NCBI GenBank assembly: GCA_013115125.1
Contig: JABANN010000237.1
Span: 1 to 48,447, forward strand
Direction of reading: 5' to 3'
From: Perkinsus olseni
Taxonomy: Eukaryota > Perkinsozoa > Perkinsida
Length of the DNA stretch: 48,447 bases
Part shown: piece by piece, positions 41,216-48,447 of the stretch
Layout of the letters: each line of letters begins with the position of its first letter
How positions within the stretch are numbered: the stretch's first letter is position 1
Translations under genes and position numbers: made by a program
Notes under the pieces: model-generated
Told to the model about the DNA's origin: nothing
The model's database searches: none
Seen by the model: the letters and a program-made list of their open reading frames with translations, nothing else

Positions 41216-42170
41216 TCAGTTCCCGACTACCTTACCGTTGGGAGGCCTAGCGTCCGTGAATAGGACCCTCGCCCGAGTCCCACCAGGCCGCAGACCCAAA
41301 TCGAAGTGTATCATTGCCAGAGACGCAACGCTCAAAGGCATAGGATTCAGCTGATCACCAGCACCGATTGATAAGGGGAGGAAGAGCTTTGACGAATGAA
41401 TCAGCCACCTGTAGCAGAAATGCGGTGAGCCTGAAGAGAGTGCACCGACTGTGTACCAGTCCTGGCGCTCCCGAGTCCAGCGCGGGGAGAACAGGTCATT
41501 ATCTCGTGCGGACAGCGACTCCAAGCTCCCGAAGTTCTTCCAGAGATCGGGGAACTTGGGCTCGGCCATGAGCCAGCAAGGTAGGACCTGCCTGAAGTCT
41601 GCGATGATGATAGTTCGAAGCATGACTACCACATAATCCTCCTCCGCGATGTGCGTCTTTGCCACTAGCGTAGCGAGCGCGTTGACGTCGACTCCAGCCT
41701 CTGCGGTTCTCACAACAGCTGAAATTAAAGAGACATTCTTCTGAGACCAAGGCTAGAGCACCGCCACGCGGTTCTCTCGAGAAAATATCTACATGAAACG
41801 AAGACTCCACCTACACGAAGATTTCACCGGGATCTTTCTCAGCTGACGCACTTGTTTTCAGAATGACTGGGACAGCCTCAACCTCAACAACAAGAAGTGC
41901 TGAGACCGTAGCAGCTTTGCGAACTTCACTGTACATCCGTTACTGTACCACAATGATGACATCACCTTCCTTGATAGAAGCTCTTTCCGCAAGACATCTA
42001 TCGGAGCTAGTGCACCCCCGACCCCTTCTAGAACTGCACATCCCTTGCCTGAATGGTCCGGATGCGTGATGAACACCCATGGGGCGGGAGGCTCCTCGTT
42101 CACCTTGCTTCGTCAAAGCAGGATGTAACCCAGGAACTATGTACTTGGAACGACGGGTGTTACAGAAAAG
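41216..42170 (-). CDS. Unrecognised multi-exon protein
   Basis: The C-terminal exon (41216 to ~41708) is strongly protein-like: VDVNALATLVAKTHIAEEDY, RTIIIADFRQVLPCWLMAEP, FPDLWKNFGSLESLSARDND, SIGAGDQLNPMPLSVASLAM and a final TDARPPNGKVVGN. Its acceptor is probably TTTAATTTCAG. Upstream exons read NEEPPAPWVFITHPDHSGKG with CAVLEGVGGALAPIDVLRKE (~41995-42100) and EVRKAATVSALLVVEVEAVP with VILKTSASAEKDPGEIF (~41820-41930). The joins and start codon are unresolved. No family recognised; the neighbours on both sides are glycan-related. Confidence 0.5.
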
Positions 42171-43447
42171 AACCGCACTCACAGGAGAATAGTAAGTACT
42201 AGCTAGAACGTTAAAAGCATCCGAGTCAACGAGCTACTTGTGGTGCTCTGAAGCTTGAGCAAATACCAAGGAATTCCCTGAAGGTCTCCGAGTCCCTGCG
42301 AGCAGTGGCCTCTCTGCTAGCGACTGCGTGGAAGATAGTCTTGTAGATTGTGTGCATTCTCCCCCTGAGAGACTCAGGTGAGTCAGTTATTGAGTGTCCA
42401 TAATCCCAATCAGGTTGTCAGTGGCCTCGGGCGACCAGTAACCTCTGGTAGTGAGCAAGCCCTCGATCAGAATAACTCCTTGCGAGTATCAATTTCGCTA
42501 TCGCGAAACCGCGCCAGATATAACAAGAGTGAGCTCGAGGTGAGTTGCTCGAACGAGCCAGTCGGAATCCCACTCCGGTCATCGGAGTCCGATGAAAATA
42601 ATATTCTCAGAATATGGCTTTGATGGCACGAAGGTCACCAGGTTTCCGAAGGTAAAACCGTTCAATCGAACACGGGAAACCTTCGAGGAATGCGCATCAC
42701 AGCAATCACCCGTACGAAAGAGCTGAAACCCTTCCTCTGGTCCGAGACTAGAGACTAGTCCGAGACTCAGATAACGGGCTGCGAGGAGCCATCGCGCAAA
42801 TGAAGTGACTGCGGGTGCGCCCTCAAGTATCACCGAAGAGCTCATCGCCCTGTGCGACCTTGATTACAGAATATCGGCGTCCACTGAGCAGAAAGGATGA
42901 AGAGCTTTCAGACAGCTTCGATGCACCGTGCTCAGTGCACGACACAAAAAACTGACAGTGAGCATACGCAAAATTGTTGTGATACAAACAAGTTTCTGCT
43001 GACCCATTAGTGCGGGTATGCGGGCTCGGGCAATATGAAGCAAGTAACACGCCATTTGTCTCACTGGTGATCGTGCTGATGATCCACGAAACTGCAGACG
43101 GGCTCCCTTCCGGTATGTAACGTAAACAATCGGTGGCGCAAATCTGAGCGAGCACAGCGACATGAGAAAATTTGATCGCGACAACAGACCCTAGAGAGCT
43201 TATTCGCAACGAACAGAGCAGCGCACCACAGTCGAATCTTCCATTCTATCCATCCAACTCCGCTGCCACACAGTCTTCTCAAAGTCTTCTCGCGCAAGCA
43301 CCGCGCCGTCAGACACACCCTCTGGCGACACATAGAGTTCCATCCATATGGTTGTGGTCGCCAGGCGAGGTGCCAATGAAGGAGGAAGGACGAATCTGAG
43401 TAGCCCAGGGCTCTGACAACAGCACCGGGAGAAATAATAACAATCGT
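42171..43447. other. Poorly resolved stretch with one possible exon
   Basis: A minus-strand frame at about 42823-43200 has some protein-like runs (TNGVLLASYCPSPHTRTNGS, SGRRYSVIKVAQGDELFGDT) but no ATG start and no known domain. It may be an exon of the 41216-42170 gene or a separate short gene. The remainder shows no recognisable gene, RNA or repeat. Confidence 0.3.
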
Positions 43448-44307
43448 TCAGATCCGAATAGTAGAATAATCGTCTGGTAGCTCGGCGTACTCTAGAGTGT
43501 TGAGAAGCATCCCGTCCATAGGAACGTAGAGTCCACCTTTCTGAAGCTGTAGGGCATACATAGCCAGGTGGTAGACCAAGAAGAAGTGCCTGAAATCATA
43601 ATACCCATCTCTTGATCGAGGAGGGCGTCGAATCGATACCCTAGGAACGGTGGTAGAATACCAGAGTATTCATCCGACGGAAATCCCCTTAGGGGAAACG
43701 CGCAACAGAATCGGTTCAAACTTAGAAGCCTACTCCTCGGGGTCTCGTGTGACAAGCTCGACCCATTGATTAAGTAGACTGTCATCGAGGGACGGACCCA
43801 TGGCACTGGCGATGAGCTCCACAGCAGTATGAAGGCTCGTAGGAACGAGAGACACACAGTACCTTAATGATGGTGATATCGCAGCTGCTCCGACATCGCT
43901 CCTCGAAGTGAACTGTGCAATGTTACTCGACACACTGACTGCCTCTTGAAACAGCTATTCCTAGCCTTGAGCGCTCACCACACTCACCCTTGTGCTAGAT
44001 GTCCAGCGAACATGTCCTGAGAGAGGTCATTGGAAACCAGTAACACCCTTGCAAGAGGATAGTTGAAGAGGACCTGAACCGGGGCATTCAAGCCGGTGCT
44101 GCTGCCCCGCAGTTCGAGCGCGCTTAACAGGCTTACGCTGTCTATCGCGGAGTACTGAAGCCCCGTGAATTCCTCCTTCCTCCATGGCCACAGCATGAAG
44201 ACGTTGAGTCCCACATCCTCTCGATCATCACACCAGGCAGGCGTCAAAGTCGGCTCCGTGATCGCAGTCAGCAAGCATTCGAGCAAGACAAGGCCAAGCC
44301 GTAGCAT
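43448..44307 (-). CDS. Secreted/Golgi GT32-like glycosyltransferase, four exons
   Basis: Model: complement(43448..43589, 43640..43687, 43734..43934, 43988..44307), 236 residues, introns 53, 46 and 50 nt, all GT-AG and in phase. A signal peptide (MLRLGLVLLECLLTAITEP) leads into NVFMLWPWRKEEFTGLQYSA and a mid-region VSLVPTSLHTAVELIASAM. The C-terminal block HFFLVYHLAMYALQLQKGGL then YVPMDGMLLNT has the shape of the 'sDl+RY..LykyGG.YlD.D' signature of DXD sugar transferases (GT32/A4GALT type), with only one of the two Asp kept. It is shorter than typical members (~300-350). Activity may be altered. Ends DDYSTIRI with TGA at 43450. Confidence 0.65.
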
Positions 44308-44763
44308 CAGCTAAGGACGAATTCCTAGACGCTGCTCGAGCTCATCAAAGCTATAGTCCCGCCGAGGCGCAGGATTGAAGGAGCTTCGAGAGCTAGTCGC
44401 GAAATATCATGGCTCAAATATTGAGGGCCTGGATCCCGGGCTACTGGATAGACGCAGATTAGATGGAATTGCACGGCAGACGCCCAGAAAACCGAGCGTT
44501 CTAACCACCCACTGCTCACATAGTGGAAGTCGCGGAGCACGAATTATCTCAGATCACACAACACTTTCTCGAGGTTTTCGCACTCACACGTAACATGGCG
44601 CCCCGGGCCACTTGGGAACGGTCGCGAGTTCAGGGCAAGTGGACACCAGGTGCAGCAAGTGTCTCAAAGGGAGCTGCGAGGGCAGGGTAGGATGCTCTTT
44701 CCACTGCTTCCGGCGCGGACTCGAGAGACTCGCAGTCGCTCTGATGACCGAGTTCGACCGGTG

Positions 44764-46560
44764 TCATACTCCCTCCCGTTTGTCGTCTTTATCAAGGTCC
44801 GCGAACCGCCTCTGGAAGGCCTCGTAGGTCCACAGTCGGCCAGAGGATGACTGCAGTGAGTTCGGGTACGATACGTTCTTCAAGTACTGCAACACACTGA
44901 GATGCACGAAGATGCTGTCCTGGCCGACCATCGCCAACTGAGGAGGATGATTCTGCAATAAGCGACACGGAAGCCATTCGCGGCTCCATTCGGACACCAA
45001 CGGATATCTAGGTACTTCTCTGAACTCCAGTAGACCGGTCCGTACGAGCAGCGGCCTTACTTTAACGTAGCCACTGGGCATGAGCAGTTGATCGGTCTGG
45101 AAAGAGGTGGCGGCTCGAGTCTCGATTATAGCAACGAGTGCACCAGTAAGGGAGAATAGATCTCCCACGCCACGGAAGAGCTCTACCTAAGCCAATAATA
45201 ACTCGGTACTGTACACATGCCAAGGAAGGGTCGCCACCATGGCGAAGAGGTCGAGGGGTATCACCTCAGCACCCTCCACATCAACCGATATAACATCGGC
45301 ACGAATTCCTCCAAGCATGGCACTCAGGGATCTCAATGTAAAACACTTGGCATCATAAAGATTAACCCCGCCAATAGCGCTAGTCTGTGCACGCCTCAAT
45401 GCCATGAATCCTTCCCTCCGCCAAGTCTCTTCATCGACCCAAGATTCCGTCCACTTGCCCTCGCTCGGCGAATGCAAAGTGGAGAGCTCCAGGCCTTGTT
45501 CGAAGCTCCACTCAGAGTCGTTGGACCACAGGCAAACTGGCACCACGGTACAGTTTTCCCGGTAGACATCAAGCAGCACAGCGGCTCTCGGGTTGGGTTC
45601 AATACAGACTCCCTGCCAACCAAGACATCTCTCAAAGACCACGCTATTGGACAACAGGAAAGGGTCGGCTGCCCCGATGTCAAGGAACGTCCCGCGGAGC
45701 CTCTCCGAGGGAAGGTACTTGAGAACGTTGTGGTAGACAAACCAGTCCTGGTGCCACTGGGATTTGCCTCGAGGAGCATCTGCACTCGACAAGAGGAACT
45801 CTTCGCAGTCAATCGTTTCGGCGAACGTATCGACGACCGCCTCCGCTGGAGCGTGGCACAGACAAAGCAGATCAGTGCAGCCAGCATCAGCCTCATCCAT
45901 ACCGCAGATGCTGTGACGCCAGAGGGAGAGCAGAAGCTCACACTGGTAGTTATCAGTCCGATCTGTTGAAGTCTCCGAGGTACACCCGTTGAGGTTGAAT
46001 AGAAGGACAATCTCCTGCCGAGCCTCCAGTAATGGTTTGATCTTCTCAAACGAGAATCGAGGTGAGTCGTGCGAGAACACGACGACGTCACAGTGGCCCG
46101 TGAGGTGCTGCACAGACTTTACGTCTGGGTAGCTTACGATCTTCCTCTTAGTCAACTCCCTCACCCTCTTTAAGTAGGGTTCAGAGAACTCTTGGAAGAC
46201 GTCAGTTTCGATAACAGCAAGAGGTAAGCCTCGGTACTGCATCGCTAACTGTTCGAAGTAACCGTGGGAAAAGTGTCCGATGCTCATGAAGCATACTGAA
46301 GGCTCCTGACCAGCCGCTGCTCCCCAAGTGAAATCATGAGCACCATAGGCCATGTCGCCGTCAAAAACAGTCCTATTGAGGAAGTCGCGAGTGTGGCCAA
46401 GGGCTTGCAGCATCGCTTCGTCGAAATCGAATGCCCAGTATGATGCTGGGACGGTGTAGAATAGAGCAAGATGCTTCAGCATGGCATGATACACGAAGAA
46501 AGGAAGGTCCTCGATTCGATGTGAATACCGACGCCGGTACTGAGATAGGTTCTTCAGAAT
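44764..46560 (-). CDS. FkbM-type SAM-dependent methyltransferase with N-terminal extension
   Basis: A long exon (about 46560 to ~45190) begins after a likely acceptor with LSLILKNLSQYRRRYSHRIE; the upstream start codon was not found. The methyltransferase part begins near residue 270: FLDIGAADPFLLSNSVVFER with motif I, CLGWQGVCIEPNPRAA (acidic SAM-ribose loop), and IRADVISVDVEGAEVIPLDL, diagnostic of FkbM proteins. A last exon near 44764-45180 supplies ALVAIIETRAATSFQ and LLMPSGYVKVRPLLVRTG, the usual C-terminal strands, and ends DKDDKREGV. FkbM enzymes methylate hydroxyls, often on sugars or lipids. The ~250-residue N-terminal part (FFVYHAMLKHLALFYTVPAS, SHDSPRFSFEKIKPLLEARQ) is a separate, unrecognised domain. 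It lies 456 nt from the GT32-like gene. Confidence 0.78.
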
Positions 46561-47134
46561 GAGAGAAAGCTAACCATTGCCTCTCAGACTACTAGATCTC
46601 TAAGCTCCGGCGAACGTAGGGGAGAACCTAGGAGCGTGGACTTCCAAGCAAAGCACCGTCAGTGTCCCGCATGAGCATTGTTACAACGCAACCAACGCGG
46701 TGACTGAGATCAGCAGGTTGAGAATAGAGGCCCCCGTCAGTCGAGGAGTCCTTGCTCTCTCAACAGGTATCACCAGAAACAGCCACAAGAGAACAGTGAA
46801 AGACTAAGAATGTAGTACGAATCCCTGCGAGCGTTCCTCGATGGGGCTGGCAATCGAGCCAGCAGCCCATCAGAATAGCTCAGCAGGTTCAGCAATGATT
46901 GATGCATTGATCAACACCATCAGAACATCAGTCAAAAATGAAAATGTTATACGATGAGAAATATGGTACCGATAAACCAACCTTAGTAATATCAACTCTG
47001 ACACAGAAAAAAAGTTAGTTTATCATATCACAGACAGTATTTGAAAGGCTTGGCTATTCAATGACGAGTTCATCAAAACAGATTGGAGATTTCCCGACCA
47101 CCCTCTCGTGGTGGCTAGTCGGGTGTAGCGGTGA
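46561..47134. other. Intergenic spacer, AT-rich to the right
   Basis: About 570 nt between the methyltransferase and the membrane-protein gene. The 5' exon(s) of the methyltransferase gene may lie at 46560-46700. Bases 46920-47040 are AT-rich. An imperfect stem lies at 47093-47123: cccga with tcggg outside and ccacc with ggtgg inside, about 12 nt after the stop codon of the gene ending at 47135. Confidence 0.45.
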
Positions 47135-48447
47135 CTAAACATCGTAGTGGACATCCCGAGTGCCTCTACGCGACAGGGTGGACAGGGACCTCTGTCTAGA
47201 ATCTTCATGAGCAGCTTCGGGGATGCGCTCCCGGGAGTCTTCATCGTCAGTGGTCGACGTTGATGCATCCGAAGGCATCATAGCCGTCCCCACCATCTCC
47301 ACTGGGGGCTGCTGACCAATGAGTCGGTTTTCGACACCAGTCCACAACTCCGCGAAGACCGTCAGAGAGTACACCAAGTAGTAGACTCGGAATCCACCAG
47401 AGGAGATTATATCCGCCGCCCTCTCTGAGCCAGCCATGCAATCCTCTACAAGCCGATCTTTGGCATGTAGGAAAGCATCCAAGCACACTTGGGCGGCCAC
47501 ATTAACATCATCTTTCAGCGGTGGCAAGTTGCTCTCCTCGTTGATAGCCTTATAAAGCCGCTCCGACGAGGATCGCAATGAGAAGGCAAAATTCCGAAGC
47601 CCGGGGAGTATCGCGTCCAGCATCTCAGCCGCGGGGCCCGTAACAAACAAAGTCGCCGAGACTAGAGAGTTGTGCAACACCAACGCGGCATTGGTGAGCT
47701 TGTCGATATCATGACGCTTCAACAAGACCCTCTTCGTCATAGGGGATAGCAGGCGAAGGGTACCGAGGACCGCAACTTCGGCAGTGGCGTCTTCTGTGTA
47801 CTTTGCTCGAGTGCTCAACGACTTGAACACAGCATGGCCAAACTCTGTGCGAGGATCGACTAAAGAGAAGTCGCCTTTGTCGTTCGACCGAGCCTGGATC
47901 AGCTGGTGGACAGCCTGCTCCACGCCATCGCAGCCCTCCCTGACGGCATGAGCCGTAGCTTGCTTGTAGTGGACAGCGGCGAAGTCCGGAAAGAAGACAC
48001 CTGAGTAGATCGTAGCATAAACGACGCCCGCTGTAGTGAGACCAGCTCTCCACGCAGCAGCGATCATCATCTCGTCTTTCGGGGACGTCGTGCCAATCGC
48101 CAAACCCATACAAACGACAAACCACGTCAGAGTGAACACGGAACCAGCATAACCGATACCACCGTAGGAGCTGGCGAATTTGCCAGCGAACACTACAATT
48201 ATCATTTCCACGAAGATGGCCGCGGGATCGTGCGGGTTGGCAAGAAGACATATTATGCTGACTAGGGCGCCCAGTAGAGTACCGATTACCCTACGACTTC
48301 CCTTCAGTAGAGAGGCTCCACACGTAGGTAAGAAGCAAAGGTAGACAGGAAGGATACCCCACAGACCGTGCTGACGAACACCATCGCTGTAGTGTTGACC
48401 AACAACAAGAACAACTTCACCAATCACAACAGCGAGGGTAAAACGAG
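47135..48447 (-). CDS. FUSC/ALMT-like integral membrane transporter, 5' end beyond window
   Basis: An intron-free frame of 437 codons is open to the right edge, so the N-terminus is missing. It has the layout of aromatic-acid exporter/fusaric-acid-resistance and aluminium-activated malate transporter proteins: about five or six hydrophobic spans (GLWGILPVYLCFLPTCGASL, GTLLGALVSIICLLA, FVEMIIVVFAGKFASSYGG, FTLTWFVVCMGLAIG, GLTTAGVVYATIYSGVFF) with the RVIGTLLGA signature, then a long helical cytosolic part (KQATAHAVREGCDGVEQAVH onward). The tail is Ser/Thr/Arg-rich and ends RRGTRDVHYDV. The family moves organic or aromatic anions across membranes; the substrate here is unknown. Confidence 0.72.
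   Translation of the reverse strand, partial: RFTLAVVIGEVVLVVGQHYSDGVRQHGLWGILPVYLCFLPTCGASLLKGSRRVIGTLLGALVSIICLLANPHDPAAIFVEMIIVVFAGKFASSYGGIGYAGSVFTLTWFVVCMGLAIGTTSPKDEMMIAAAWRAGLTTAGVVYATIYSGVFFPDFAAVHYKQATAHAVREGCDGVEQAVHQLIQARSNDKGDFSLVDPRTEFGHAVFKSLSTRAKYTEDATAEVAVLGTLRLLSPMTKRVLLKRHDIDKLTNAALVLHNSLVSATLFVTGPAAEMLDAILPGLRNFAFSLRSSSERLYKAINEESNLPPLKDDVNVAAQVCLDAFLHAKDRLVEDCMAGSERAADIISSGGFRVYYLVYSLTVFAELWTGVENRLIGQQPPVEMVGTAMMPSDASTSTTDDEDSRERIPEAAHEDSRQRSLSTLSRRGTRDVHYDV

Noticed and set aside
47093-47123. Rho-independent terminator after the membrane-protein gene
   Set aside because: The stem is imperfect and has no T-tract, and the genome is eukaryotic; it is noted only as a possible 3' UTR stem.
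1-48447. Retrovirus-like, LTR, Polinton or other capsid-bearing element
   Set aside because: No reverse transcriptase, integrase, capsid or protease motif and no long terminal repeats were noticed anywhere in the window.
1-48447. Dinoflagellate/perkinsid spliced-leader gene or telomere repeats
   Set aside because: The conserved leader core (CCGTAGCCATTTTGGCTCAAG) and TTTAGGG-type tandem repeats were looked for on both strands by eye and not found.

Overview
The window looks like nuclear DNA from a protist with small, intron-rich genes. Genes lie head to tail, introns are mostly 36-100 nt with GT-AG ends, and intergenic gaps are often only 95-165 nt. Pol III style tRNA genes carry internal A and B boxes and encode no CCA. 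The gene set is eukaryotic: kinesin, OSCP1, RCC1 repeats, secreted apyrase, acid-ceramidase-like amidase, acetoacetyl-CoA synthetase, glycosyltransferases. Tight unidirectional arrays with short introns would suit an alveolate such as a perkinsozoan, but that is inference; no spliced-leader or marker sequence was found. Almost every protein gene is on the minus strand. Exon joins given below were worked out by hand from reading frame, splice consensus and family motifs.

Layout. 1-965: tandem array of a ~182 bp unit, each unit holding a tRNA-Ile(UAU)-like gene. 1150-1857: CCCH zinc-finger protein. 3312-8884: a basic chromatin-like protein, an acidic protein (complete four-exon model) and an unrecognised multi-exon protein. 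9374-16924: RCC1-repeat protein (five exons), two small unknown proteins, a 14-exon kinesin and OSCP1, separated by about 95-155 nt. 18337-19680: the only long plus-strand gene, an intronless acid ceramidase/NAAA-type amidase. 20600-22510: a 21-bp minisatellite interrupted by a 128-bp inverted-repeat element. 23049-29435: GDA1/CD39 apyrase and acetoacetyl-CoA synthetase. 29636-35979: helical, TPR-like coding exons resembling the SPO22/ZIP4/TEX11 family, interleaved with tRNA-His(GUG) and tRNA-Gly(UCC). 36288-46560: a group rich in glycan genes: a DUF6259-type glycosidase-like protein, a two-domain glycosyltransferase, a GT32-like protein and an FkbM methyltransferase. 47135 to the right edge: a FUSC/ALMT-like membrane protein, cut by the window end.

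Together these suggest a flagellated organism (OSCP1, kinesin), probably with meiosis (SPO22-like exons, inferred), and with a set of secretory glycan-building and glycan-cleaving enzymes at one locus. No retrovirus-like, Polinton or other capsid-bearing element was recognised. The most unusual features are the two-domain glycosyltransferase and its neighbourhood, the tRNA-bearing satellite, the very tight same-strand gene spacing, and several conserved-frame joins that seem to need introns of only about 19-22 nt.
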